From positions 28,194,804-28,258,803 of the forward strand of contig JBBCBC010000001.1 of NCBI GenBank assembly GCA_037126765.1: DNA of 64,000 nucleotides, read 5' to 3'. Position 1 is the first letter of the stretch, and every line of letters starts with the position of its first letter. Shown piece by piece: positions 33,830 to 44,253 of this stretch. The position numbers and the translations under genes are program-made. The notes under the pieces are model-generated. The model did no database searches. It saw only the letters and a program-made list of their open reading frames with translations, and was not told the origin of the DNA. The DNA comes from Stenogyne calaminthoides. Its lineage: Eukaryota > Streptophyta > Magnoliopsida > Lamiales > Lamiaceae.

Positions 33830-35166
33830 CAGAAATGAGTCATGCTGGAAGGAATCCTTATTCATCTTATAGAGGAAGAGGAGGAAGAGGCCATCCTCCG
33901 ATTATGCAACATGGAAAGAAATCTCTTTTCAACCAGAATATTTCTGGAAGTGGTTCTTCTTCAAAAGGAGAAAATATTGATAAGGAATTTCAAGAATTCC
34001 TTAAACAACGAAGCAGGAATATTCAGGTTCAGGACAATCCTTCAAAACCTGATGATGAAGAGTCATACTCTTCAGTTGCTCAGAAAGAGTACAAATTCTT
34101 TGATTCTCCCAAGAGAGAATTGATTATTGTCATCGAAGATGATGATGAAAAATTCAAAGAGTCCCCATGGATTCTTATGGATAAGTATTTTCCAACTAAT
34201 AGTTGGAATGTGAAAACTTACAAGTCTAGAGGATTTTATGAAAATATCCTCATCAGCCTTGGAAGCGTTGATATTCAACATTTTCCTCCTAAGAGTAAAG
34301 TGATAAATTACTCTAAATTTATCATTAAAAGGATCATCTCCATCCAAGAATGGGGTATTTCTCCTTTTACTGAGAGAAGCTTGACTAATGAAGTCAATAA
34401 AATAACTTACCAATACAATTATTGGGATTATTTACAAAGTTTTTATAAAACTTTATTTTATCAGAATGCTAAGCATTCGCACACTTGGTTGATAAAAATT
34501 TGTGATAATATCAGTAGGAATCAAATTCCTAATTGGCTTTTCTCCTGGTGGGGAAATTTTGGTACTATGACAGATATTTTGCCTGAAGAGATTAAATCTC
34601 TATTGGAAGAATACTCTATAAATTTTTCTTCCTTAAAAACTCATAATATAAGTAGTAAAACTATTTGTATGTTTTTTGTTGATTCCGGAATCCCATGGGT
34701 CTGGAAATGGAGACCAGAATTCAGTTATACTGAAGATGGTATACCAAGTTTATGGAGGATCCATACTACGAGATTTTGGAATAACTTAAATGTTATTACT
34801 CCTGGCTCCCATGAGTCACCTTTGCAGGAAAATATCAATATGATTAAATCCAAAATTGAAGAATATAAAAAGTCTTCTGGTGAAAAGACTTCAAATAGTC
34901 TTTCTTCATTTTCTGAATATTCTAAGAAATATGTTGGTTTATTTCCCAAGGAAAAAATTATGGATCTTTATATGGATCATATCAAGAAAGATTTATTCAA
35001 CGAAATTGATTTTTCTGATTCAAAATCAGATGTCTCTATGATCTCCGGTTCTGAATTACAAGATGCTCAGGACCCAAATGAAGACTATCAAGACTTTTCT
35101 CTTCAAGAAAGTTTTGATCTTTTGAGAAATTCTCTTAAAGAGAAACTTAAAGAAAGAAAGTGTTAA
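33826..35166 (+). CDS. Viral 3' ORF, copy 2, intact (function unknown)
   Basis: A complete 446-codon frame. The ATG overlaps the polymerase stop codon as ATGA, suggesting coupled or reinitiated translation in the virus. Order of parts: Arg/Gly-rich N-terminus (about residues 10-25), acidic Ser-rich linker (about 40-110), Trp-rich globular region (about 130-330, with NWLFSWWGNFGT and GIPWVWKWRPEF) and a Lys/Asp/Ser-rich tail. I recognise no catalytic motif. Position suggests a transactivator-like or other late viral protein, but that is inference. The viral promoter lies downstream, so this copy has no obvious promoter of its own. Confidence 0.75.
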   Translation: MTEMSHAGRNPYSSYRGRGGRGHPPIMQHGKKSLFNQNISGSGSSSKGENIDKEFQEFLKQRSRNIQVQDNPSKPDDEESYSSVAQKEYKFFDSPKRELIIVIEDDDEKFKESPWILMDKYFPTNSWNVKTYKSRGFYENILISLGSVDIQHFPPKSKVINYSKFIIKRIISIQEWGISPFTERSLTNEVNKITYQYNYWDYLQSFYKTLFYQNAKHSHTWLIKICDNISRNQIPNWLFSWWGNFGTMTDILPEEIKSLLEEYSINFSSLKTHNISSKTICMFFVDSGIPWVWKWRPEFSYTEDGIPSLWRIHTTRFWNNLNVITPGSHESPLQENINMIKSKIEEYKKSSGEKTSNSLSSFSEYSKKYVGLFPKEKIMDLYMDHIKKDLFNEIDFSDSKSDVSMISGSELQDAQDPNEDYQDFSLQESFDLLRNSLKEKLKERKC

Positions 35167-35238
35167 TGGAAGATTGGAGATTATATCTAGCGACTCCAAA
35201 CTTATGCCGCTTTCTAATATCCCGGAAGGTCCCTTTTC

Positions 35239-35457
35239 ATGTTCTTTTTTGATGAAAATAATAATGAAATCCGAGATAAAAAATTATCTCAAAGTTCAAG
35301 AAGAAAATTAAGATTCTTGAAATATGTATTCTGTCTTTGGAAAAAAATGAGATACATGAATGATATTGATGAAGGAAGACATTATCCTCATTCCTTAAAA
35401 GGATTTAAGAAGACTCTAATTCTTCTGAAGAAACAAGCTTCACTAATGGTGATTTAG
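35239..35457 (+). other. Small open frame in the viral non-coding region
   Basis: A 72-codon frame lies after the 3' ORF. Copy 1 has the same region at about 10380-10180 but with one T fewer in the run after the fourth codon, so the frame is not conserved. I regard coding as unlikely. Confidence 0.25.
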
Positions 35458-35665
35458 AGAAAACTTTGATTTAGCACATTCCAAAGAAAAATGTGGGCTA
35501 CATGATCGAACAAAATCAAATTTCACATCGTTGCAGATCAATGCATAAAATCTTTGCTCATGAATAGTAATTACTATTCAAACTTTTTTTGTCTTTTTGT
35601 GGCTTTGTTTTTTATGCACTATTTTTTTTTATTTTGAAATCCGGTTTGATGTCCTACTCTTTCAT

Positions 35666-35676
35666 CTATAAATAGG
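35666..35676 (+). promoter_or_regulatory. Pararetroviral promoter TATA box, copy 2
   Basis: CTATAAATAGG lies 500 bp after the last viral ORF, followed about 30-45 bp later by a T-rich start-site region and by a CT-rich leader (35730-35755). The block is conserved in copy 1. It points to the right, out of the viral genes, toward the TA repeat and the solo LTR. Confidence 0.7.
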
Positions 35677-35699
35677 CTTGTATTTTCCTTTTTTTGAGG

Positions 35700-36150
35700 T
35701 CTTATTTTGGAGTTTAGACTATCCCCTTTTCTCTCTCTAAATCCCTCTCTTGTGTAACCTTGTAAACTTTGTAATATTTCTGTACATTATCTGGTTTATG
35801 TTAGTGGCTTTTTAAAGGTATATTGTTATTTAAATTCTGCATTTTTAATTTCTTTTCATTGATCGTTGCGCTTACTATGGACGCCAGAATACTTGTATTG
35901 AATCATGGCCTGACTTAAATATACTCTACTATCATGTGCATTTGGAATTATATTCCTATAATGATCTGTAATTTGATATATCAAATGTAGAGTTGGTTTA
36001 ACCAGTAGGTTTGAGCTTTCCAGTGATATTCATGAGTTAACTATGTGGGCTAGCCCTTGTTGCCGTAATGCCGATGAATAGGCGCAGGCGTTTTTCGGGC
36101 ATAAAAGCTTTTTTCAGGTTAACTCATGGACTGTGGAATTTCTCAGTAAT
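35700..36150 (+). other. Viral leader, copy 2
   Basis: The sequence after the promoter is present only in this copy, apart from the 80-bp piece at 17229-17309. It carries several short ATG frames, as caulimovirid leaders do. Inverted words TGAGTTAAC (36032 on) and GTTAACTCA (36118 on) could form the base of a stem of about 95 bp. I do not see the usual initiator-Met-tRNA complement TGGTATCAGAGC. Confidence 0.5.
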
Positions 36151-36223
36151 CTCCTATTTGTGTTTGTAAAAGATCCACATGATACTATTGATATAAATAT
36201 ATGCACGATCCTTATATAAATAT

Positions 36224-36225
<2 letters not shown>

Positions 36226-36266
<41 letters not shown>
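36226..36266. repeat. TA dinucleotide repeat
   Basis: An uninterrupted run of TA, 41 bases, just beyond the end of viral copy 2 and directly before the solo LTR. Such repeats are known neighbours of endogenous florendoviruses. Confidence 0.9.
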
Positions 36267-36269
<3 letters not shown>

Positions 36270-37869
36270 TGTTGGAATTTAGAGGCACGTAAACACGTAA
36301 TACATGCGCAGCAGAATTAAATAGTTCACCAACAACGAACATATAATTGCATAATTAAATACGAGTAAACGTAAACAAAATTCTTACAGCAATTCGTACA
36401 CGGATCCCTCAACTACGGTATCCACGTAATAGCCGTTTACTAACTCATGATGATCTCGCCAAATATTGAATCCCCGAGATGAATTTGCTAGGAAAATTCT
36501 AACTTAGAGATTTTATGGAGAAAATATGAAGTCTTGTATTATGAATTCCCAAGAGCTCATATATATAGGGGAGACCAAGCTTAAATCTTAAGCTAAACCG
36601 ATTAGGAAATAAAATCCCTAATCTTGTAAATTAAATCCCATAGATTTAATTCCCATATACATAAATCTCTACGGATTTGATTTCCATGTATATCAAATCT
36701 CTACGGATTTGATTCCATATATATAAAATCCCATAATAATATTTCATATATTATTATTGGGAATCCTATTTAATTAAATCTAATTTAATTAAATAGTAAT
36801 AATAATTAATTCTAAATATAATTATTATTATATTCTCCATAAATTAAATATTAATATCCAATATAATATTTAATCAACCAACTATAATTAGTAAACAACT
36901 GTTACTTATTGTGTGACCCATAGACCCTCATATATCGAGCGATTAGTCAAACTAACGGGCTTAATTGAACCCTAGACAATAAATTAACATTCTCAATATA
37001 TGAGGTACGTTGCGAGGAAATGTGCAACTACCTGTAACTGAAACATGGGCTATTACGATTTCCTCCTTTCATTCGCGAATACTCGATTAAGTTTTGAACA
37101 TGATGAAGTGTCTATTCAAATAACTTAATCATATTATCTCTAATCACTAATTGATCATGTATGTCACACTTAGCCACAAAGTCTAAGTTGACGTGCATCG
37201 ACCGATGACTTTGATCCAATTATGATGAGAAGATGAGTATTCTCTCTAAATCCACATTGAGGAATGAATCATATTCTTGGCTCAACTACCACGCACATGC
37301 ATTTCGTGATGAACCCAATCCAAGCCATATCTACCCATGGAAGGGTGCAAGCATCGGTCATGGTCAAAGTTCATCACTCCACACATGTCGTGCGTATTGA
37401 CCTCAAGTCAAAGGAGTATCGCATCGCTCCCACTAACCGAGACACCCGTAGACACATATTGTGAAATTACATCAACCGGTTTCTCGGATGGGTATGCCAA
37501 TACCCTCTAAAGTATATGTGCATCCATCATGAGATACCTAGTATCTCGTAGTAAGTGAGATCTTACTACACTATCTAAGAGTATGATGCAGATCGCACAC
37601 CAATCTCAATTGCATCATCAATATCCCATTCTTGATGATCCTTGATCGGGGCTATTTGAGAATCATGCTTAAGTCATCTGAGTTCTCACAACCTCGGTGA
37701 CAACAATTACTCATGGGAACACAAATAAGAATAAATGCAAACAACCAAACATAATATTCAAACAAGTTTAATGCCATACATTTAATATTAAATAATAATA
37801 TTAAAATCAAAACTGAATATTATATTAGTATTATGTCCCTACAAAAGGATTGTCTCTAGGACACTAACA
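36270..37869 (-). mobile_element. Candidate solo LTR, 1.6 kb
   Basis: On the plus strand it starts TGTTGGAATTTAGAGGC and ends GGACACTAACA; on the minus strand it starts TGTTAGTGTCC. TG...CA ends, no internal genes, and a well preserved non-coding body fit a solo LTR or TRIM-like element. A transcription unit on the minus strand is suggested by a TATA-like string (CCCTATATATATGAG, near 36560). The flanking 5-mers (ATTTT and CTAAT) do not match, so insertion into the TA repeat or later decay must be assumed. A near-duplicate word (TCTACGGATTTGATT) recurs at 36667 and 36703. Confidence 0.6.
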
Positions 37870-37985
37870 CTAATATATATTGATATTGGTTTCAGACTCA
37901 ATATATATTGGTTGTACAAGCAGTCATGTGATACCTTGAGTGTTTGACCTCATTAGTATTTATTTATTGAGACGTATATTATTTG

Positions 37986-38314
37986 TGTTGGAGTGTGGAG
38001 CCTGAATTGACTGTATACCGAGCACGACATCGGCGATCCAACTCGCTGGAGAGTTGGACGGGGGTTCGGGGGCACGACATCGGCAATTTTTTTGGGTCCA
38101 TATTTCGTTCGACCCAGTTGATCCTAATTGGCTTAGGGTTAGGGCGTGATTATCTATTATAAATAGATGTTTTCTTCTTGTAATCAGTATCTGAAAAATA
38201 TAGTGAAAATCCTGGCTTGGCATCGCCCCCAGACGTAGTCGCAAGACGAACTGGGTAAACAAGTCTCGTGTTTTTTTCTCTTTTCATCATTGTGTGTGTG
38301 CGCCAATCATAACA
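37986..38314 (+). mobile_element. Candidate small solo LTR related to Tat-type LTRs
   Basis: It starts TGTTGGAG and ends near ATAACA, with flanking ATTTG and ACTTG (one mismatch). Its 3' third has CTATTATAAATAG (TATA), TTCTTGTAATCAGTATCTG and then TGGCTTGGCATCGCCCCCAGACGTAGTC, which parallels the R/U5 end of the Tat element LTR (CTTGGTGCCCCCAGACGTAG at 53721). It is shorter and distinct from that LTR. Confidence 0.55.
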
Positions 38315-38800
38315 ACTTGTTCCATTCAGAGTGCACTTCTTATAGCTTGCACAAACTAACCAACATAGCAGATAATACTACTCCCTCCATCCCAAACTTG
38401 ATTTCCACATTTCCGTTTCGGGCGTTCCATACTTGATTTCGACTTTCCTTAAATGGAAATTTCACTTTAATTTACACCCTTCACATTATAATTTATTTAC
38501 ACCAATGTCACTCACTTAATCCAACTAATTATCCCACTCTTATTTCCTAACTGTGTCTAAACCGACCCATTTTCATTTAACCTCCACCCATTTTCATTTA
38601 ACCCCACCCATTAAAATCACTTCTCTCCCCATCCCATCCCAAACCCTAGCTGCTCTACTCTCTCTTCTCTCTCTTCTCGAATCATCTCTCACATTGCTCT
38701 TTGTATTTTCTTTGTAATCTCTCACCATTGTTGCTCTCTGTGTTTCCATCGATTTTCCTAAACCGCTCTCTGCTCTCTCTTCTCTCTCATCTATATATAT

Positions 38801-39247
38801 ATGGAATCCAAAAACGCTAAATCCCCCATGGCCGATTCATCTTCTTGGCCAATGACCGAAGATTTTATGGAGTTTCAAGCCGATTAAGTTTGCGATTATT
38901 GGTGGGAGGAAACGGGGGCTTTCGATTCTCAGCACCCCTTGTCCAAAAGATGGGAAGAAGGGAGTAAGATGGAGGCGGTGGCGGCGAAGAGCGATGCAGA
39001 TATGAGCGACATGGTGGTCCAAGATTCTGTATTCCCTAATGTTTGCAATTCCGATGGGGGTTCTCCCGATTATAGCGGCATGGTTGTTCAAGATTCTCTA
39101 TCCCCTGATGTTTTGCCCTCCTCCGATTTGCTTTTCGATGATGTTACATCATTGGCAGAGCCGATGCCTGGGAGTTTACCACCATTCTCTGATAAGGAAT
39201 ATTGGTTGCATGAGTCTAGAAGGTCGTTTGTTGAAATGTTAATGTAG
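38801..39247 (+). pseudogene. Unknown ORF inside the mariner element (one in-frame stop)
   Basis: An ATG at 38801 follows a CT-rich, 5'-UTR-like leader (38650-38795). The frame has a TAA at 38885-38887 and then stays open to TAG at 39245-39247. The product is acidic and contains an internal repeat: DMVVQDSVFPNV and GMVVQDSLSPDV, 28 residues apart. I do not recognise the family. It may be a captured host first exon with its UTR, or a second gene of this mariner subgroup. Composition (higher GC) differs from the flanking element DNA. Confidence 0.45.
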
Positions 39248-39639
39248 AGAGCTGATTTACAGGTTATGTCGATCCTTATTTACTTTCTTGTTGAAATATG
39301 GGATACACATGTGCTGATTTGGTTTTGTTTGTGTTAATGCAACCTCTAGGACTAAGATATTTCCTAGATTAGGATGCATGACCATAAGTTCTATAATTTA
39401 AATATGTTATGAGGGGTTACAAAACATGATTGTTGGCTATAATTGGATGAAAATTTGGGATACATAGGTGTTAATTGGTTTTGTTTGTGTTAATGCAACC
39501 TCTAGGACTAAGATATTTCCTAGATTAGGATGTTGTTTACTGAACTTATGTTAATGCAACCTCTAGGATGATTTGCCTAGATTAGGATGCTTAACCTAAC
39601 CCAATGATGATGTTATAATCTGAGGGTCTAATGAGATTT

Positions 39640-40372
39640 TCAAAATGAGAACTGTAAGTGTGTGTTTCTTTGCTAAAAGGGTGAGTTGTTTGTGTAATTT
39701 GCCAAAATCAGTTGTGTAAGTGTGTGTCTCTTTGCTAATAGGTTGACTTGTTTGTGTAATTTGCCAAAATCAGTTATATAAGTATGTTTCTTTGCTAATA
39801 GTTTGAGTTGTGTGTGTAATTTGCCAAAATCAGTTGTGTAAGTGTGTGTTTCTTTGCTAATAGGTTGAGTTGTTTGTGTAATTTGCCAAAATCAGTTGTG
39901 TAAGTGTGTTTCTTTGCTAATAGTTTGAGTTGTTTGTGTAATTTGCCAAAATCAGTTGTGTAAGTGTGTGTTTCTTTGCTAATAGGTTGAATTGTCTGTG
40001 TAATTTGCGAAAATCAGCTGTGTAAGTGTGTTTCTTTGCTAATAGTTTGAGTTGTGTGTGTAATTTGACAAAATCAATTGTGTAAGTGTGTGTTTCTTTG
40101 CCAATAGGTTGAGTTGTTTGTGTAATTTGCCAAAATCAGTTGTGTAAGTGTGTTTCTTTGCTAATAGTTTGAGTTGTTTGTGTAATTTGCCAAAATTAGT
40201 TGTGTAAGTGTGTGTTTCTTTGCTAAAAGGGTGAGTTGTTTGTGTAATTTGCCAAAAGTAGTTGTGTAAGTGTGTGTTTCTTTGCTAATAAGTTGAGTTG
40301 TTTGTGTAATTTTCCAAAAACAGCTGTGTAAGTGTGTGTTTCTTTGCTAAAAGGGTGAGTTGTTTGTGTAAT
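39640..40372. repeat. Minisatellite, about 62-bp unit, about 12 copies
   Basis: The word TTTCTTTGCTAA followed by TTGTTTGTGTAATTTGCCAAAA recurs every 59-64 bases (for example near 39660, 39727, 39787, 39849, 39908). Units alternate between a longer GTGTGTGTTTC and a shorter GTGTGTTTC form, suggesting that a two-unit block was amplified. A second motif, AACCTCTAGG...CCTAGATTAGGATGC, flanks the array at about 39342, 39498, 39558 and 40482. Confidence 0.85.
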
Positions 40373-40819
40373 CCTCTCAATATAGGTGTTAGTAACATTA
40401 ATGTCACCAATAATGAGTAATCCTCTCAATTTATGAGACATAATGTGATACATATGATTGTCAATTCAGGTAGTAATCTGCAACCTCTAGGGTGACTGTC
40501 CTAGATTAGGATGCATGTGACATAACCCAATGATGTCATTATAATTTCAGGGTCCAATACTTAAGATGATGGTGAGTTATCTGTTTTTATGTGAGTTATC
40601 TGTAATTTTAATACTTAAACATATCCAAAAGTCATCCATTTCATTTTGAGAGTCAAAATACAAACCAAAAAGCATTGTTAAAACCATGTTTACTACTTAA
40701 ACAATTCATGCCCTAGAAGTTTATCTAATTCTATGTTTATGCAATAAACATTCACCAACTACTCAGTAGTGGGAATCAAAATATACAAAAAGTGTGTCTA
40801 ATACCCTACTAATGCACTA

Positions 40820-41466
40820 CTAATCCCCTAAATCCCTAATATGATTGGCCAAATCATAGGTGCTTGCAACTCCATTACCAGGCTGCATTAAGTATTCTAT
40901 GCATTCCCTTGCCAAACTCTCATCTACTTCAAGACAATCAGGTAGTAATCCTTGATAACTCAGTGAGTCTTTGCCCATGTATGGTATCTGGGAACTGTTA
41001 TCTCCTTTAACCTTCAAAATCTCTATGCAACAACCCTGCAAGCTAAGAAATACTTTATTAAGAAGTGGTTTAATGACATTTGTATGTGCTTTGATTTGGC
41101 CTTCCTTATAATCTATCTTCCCACTGTGTTTTTACTAACATTCAATCCTTCTGCAAGGTCTCTTATAGTAGACCTATATGTCCAATGTATGTTTTGTATC
41201 TTCTCTTCATCCAAAGTCTTTTGTTTGCTTATCTGCTTATCTGCTTTCCCTTTTTTTTTTGAAACTATATGACCTGACTTACCTTCATCCATTTGCTTCT
41301 TTCCAGCTTTCCAGATGGTGCGGACAGTTCTATGACAAACCCCAAATAGCTCACTAGCTTCTTTGAACTTGCCATACTTGGGTACACCATCCACTAACTC
41401 ACTTAATATATGTTGCACAAGCTTGTTTTTATCTTCAAAGGATAAATGATTCTTCTTTACATCCAT
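40820..41466 (-). pseudogene. Mariner-like transposase, internal deletion
   Basis: The N-terminal part (41466-41113) carries the two-part DNA-binding region of plant mariner transposases, ending RSTIRDLAEGLNVSKNTVGR. Soon after, AHTNVIKPLLN (near 41085-41060) matches the entry of the catalytic domain, but the frame passes directly to FLSLQGCCIEILKVKGDN, which belongs to the C-terminus of the family. The whole D-D-D catalytic region is gone. A small frame change near 41110 is also needed. The stop is at 40820. Confidence 0.8.
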
Positions 41467-42036
41467 CTTGAACTAACACTTCATTTATTTCTTGTTGCAG
41501 AATTTATGAAGGTGTATTTATGGTGTTGATGTACTGTAATGGTGTTGCAGAATTTATGAAGGTGTTGATGTGCTTTTAAGGTTGTAATAGGATTAGAAAT
41601 GTGTAATAGGAGGGATATTTTGCACTAATTAGGTGGGAAATCTATAGTAGGAGGGAATTTTAGGAGCGAAACCGAATTTAGAAGGATTTTTGTTTGAGAT
41701 TTTACTGTTCATTGAACAATAAAATCTATTTTTAAATCTCAGTTCTGTATTTTACTGTTCCTGTCAGTATTTTTGTACTTCTGCAGCACATTATTAGCAG
41801 ATTTTTAATGGTTTAATTAGCTCCTTAATAAAGTTTAATTTACTTTACAATAAAGTTAATTTCTCCATCTTACCCCCTACACTTTAACACTTTATCACTT
41901 TTTTCTTAAAACTCGAGCACACAGTAACGTGGAAATCAAGTTTGGGACGGAGGGAGTATTTTTTTTTTTTTTTCACTCTTCTCCTTTGTTTGTTTAATTA
42001 GACATGAAAATGTTTTTTTTTCTTTATTGAAAAGTT

Positions 42037-42659
42037 TGTTGTAAGGAGAAATAACCTTACTTGAAGGAAGCTGGGAATTGGGCCGTCTTATGGTCAGCTT
42101 GTTGTCCGACATCGCCCACCGAGCAAGACACGGGTTTAATGAGTCTCGGTAAAGTCACCGGGAGCTCGAAAACCGCAAAAGGTCCTGTAGAGGGCGGCTT
42201 AGTCTTGTAAAGAGGTCGCGGGGCGACTTGATAGAACCCGGAAGTCGAGACCGGCCTAGTCCCGAGCTTAGTTGAAGATAAACATGGAAAAGATTCGGGT
42301 AGTTAGTGAGGCGGATTTCTCGGGATATAACCGGGGAATGTGTATCTATAAGCGCGACTTGCAGAACAAGAAAAGGAACCCTAGTTGGTTCACGAGAAGA
42401 AGCCCATTAAGACTGTAACCCTAGTTCTGTGTCTATAAATATTACTTGTAATGTACGTTGTAAAGGATCGAAATCTTAGAATCCTAGGCGTAAATAATAC
42501 AAGAAATATCCTCGGTTTGGTGCCCCCAGAGACGTAGTCTATTTCACTTGATTTAACCGGATAATCAAATCGTGCGTTGTCTATCATTCTCGTTATAATA
42601 TTGATCAGAGCCCTATTGAAATACTTAATTTGTTTGTCGGGAATAAATCGGGTACAACA
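42037..42659 (+). repeat. Tat element 5' LTR
   Basis: 623 bp. It contains CTATAAATATTACTTG (42433 on; TATA and start-site region) and the U5 motif TTTGGTGCCCCCAGAGACG. Compared with the 3' LTR it shows scattered substitutions plus several indels clustered at 42110-42215. Confidence 0.9.
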
Positions 42660-42660
42660 A

Positions 42661-42678
42661 TTGGCGCCGTCTGTGGGA
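42661..42678 (+). promoter_or_regulatory. Tat element primer binding site
   Basis: TTGGCGCCGTCTGTGGGA starts two bases after the LTR. The TGGCGCCGTCTGTGGG form is the usual primer site of Tat-type gypsy elements. Confidence 0.85.
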
Positions 42679-42766
42679 ACTACAATTCCTACGAAATCAC
42701 CCTGTTCAAAGGAAAATCCATCTCATCTCTGATCAATATCGATGGCAAGCAATTAGGCTAATCTGA

Positions 42767-44253
42767 ATGGGCAAGAGCTCGACGCCCGCGATGGGCCGAA
42801 ACCTCTATGAGCTCTCAGCACACCGACCATCGCTTTCGCCGGCCCGGACGGTGATGACCCTAATCGGTGGAACTCAGTGCGGATCCTCGGTCGCAAAGGC
42901 CGTAATGGTTGTCCTTAACAAAAAGCGCCTTGCGTTCGATGAGGAGGACATGCAGTCTCCCCCCAAGAAGGCCACCTAGGAGGTCGGACCCTCAAGAAAC
43001 AAGAAACCACGGGCCCGAAAGGGGCATTCGGCGGGCCAACTGGCCTATGATCTGTCCAGACATGCCTTAGTCCGCAAACGATTCTCGGAGTTTCAGGTCA
43101 ACAACATATTCGACCGACTTGACCTTAAGGTTCGAAAGCCCTGGTGATTGTTGAGGATGAGGCATAATCGAGCTATGGCGAAATTTGTCGGTGGAGGATC
43201 CTTGCCCTTGACTGACCTCCACCACAACGACCGCCAAGGGGATCGACTGTGCATTATGGCGGCCCCGGGCGCAAAAGGCGACCATTGACCATCGCGATGC
43301 TCGGTCGCATTCGATTCGGGCGGTCAAACAACGATGGAGGGCATGGAGAACGGAGTGGGCCAAATGGTCGGACCCTTTCCCTCGGTGCCTCCTGACTCCC
43401 CCTCGAACTCGGTCACCTTAGCGGCTACCCAAAGGAAGATTAATGTCGAAACCTTGGATCGATCTAATTGAAGCTCTAATTCCAGGTCCATGAATACATA
43501 ACTTGTCGACATGTACCCTCTGTAGGCGCTTGTCGATGCGACCAAGTGCTCCGCTTTTTTTCTTTAACCGAGACCAGGCTCCCATTGGTTCACCTCTCGC
43601 CACCCCGGTGGACGATGGACACTTTGTTATTCTGACTCAAAGCTAACTCCGCCTTCCAACTTTAACACCCCAGGACCCGATGACGGTCCGCCCGAAAAAT
43701 CTTGGAAGGAGAGATCCCATTGGGGATGAAGCAAAAAGCTAGCAGGGGTTGTCTCGGCCTCAAAGGACCAAACTCTGGTTGACGGCATGACCCGAATTAC
43801 ACTAGTTGGCAGAGCTTAGGCTTGATACACACAAATGAAGACTCTAGAATCCAGGCTCTCTGAAGTCTGAGCCCAAGAAAAAGTTCTCCAAAAGGCCAAT
43901 AATATGTTTCAAGCCTTTTGAGAGAGCATTCCGGTGAAGTTGATGGACGACTGGCATGACCGGGGACACATCTTACCAGATCAGAGGCGAGAATATTCTC
44001 CCGCCATGCGGTAAAGAGTAATGGCAAGTAGAACCCCAACAAGTATTGCTACTTTCACGAGCACATTATACCAGTGAGTGTAAGGACTTGTTGCCCCAAC
44101 TCTAGAGGTTATCTTAAGACGGCTCGCTGATTTAATTCAAAAGCGACCTCGGACCTGGGCATGACCAGGCTCGAGAGGTCGCCAAATAGGAGAGAGCGCG
44201 CCCACGTGAACAACAACCAGGGAGCGAGGCAAAGGGAGTGACCTATCCCGCCC
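42767..44253 (+). pseudogene. Tat element gag region (heavily broken)
   Basis: The first frame (42767-42979) starts MGKSSTPAMG and ends at a TAG after PPKKAT. No long open frame follows until 44254, and I cannot read the gag core. Position between primer site and protease is the main argument for gag. Confidence 0.5.

Larger units (their letters stand above)
31439..36150 (+). mobile_element. Endogenous pararetrovirus copy 2, main part
   Basis: The plus strand is nearly identical to the complement of copy 1 from 14177 down to about 9870 and then continues about 450 bp further into the viral leader. It lacks the capsid region. The leader end is not sharply defined; after about 36150 the sequence becomes TA-rich and then a pure TA repeat. 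Compared with copy 1 its lesions are different, so the two copies decayed independently or derive from different virus molecules. Confidence 0.85.
38381..41956 (-). mobile_element. Plant mariner-like element with deleted catalytic core
   Basis: Ends are inverted repeats of at least 28 bases: CTCCCTCCATCCCAAACTTG on the left and, on the complement of the right end, CTCCCTCCGTCCCAAACTTG, flanked by TA on both sides (38379-38380 and 41957-41958). The minus strand carries the N- and C-terminal ends of a plant mariner transposase (40820-41466) without the middle. The left half holds an unrelated plus-strand ORF and a minisatellite. The termini relate it to Stowaway MITEs such as 54601-54841. Confidence 0.85.

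Noticed and set aside
36154..36342. Minus-strand open frame over the TA repeat
   Set aside because: It is mainly an Ile-Tyr repeat translated from TA dinucleotides.
39640..40372. CRISPR-like regular repeats
   Set aside because: The 59-64 bp units are contiguous without unique spacers and lie in a plant transposon; this is a minisatellite.
43067..44042. Several minus-strand open frames of 60-100 codons in the Tat gag region
   Set aside because: None shows a domain, and they overlap the broken sense-strand gag region; they are chance frames in GC-rich DNA.
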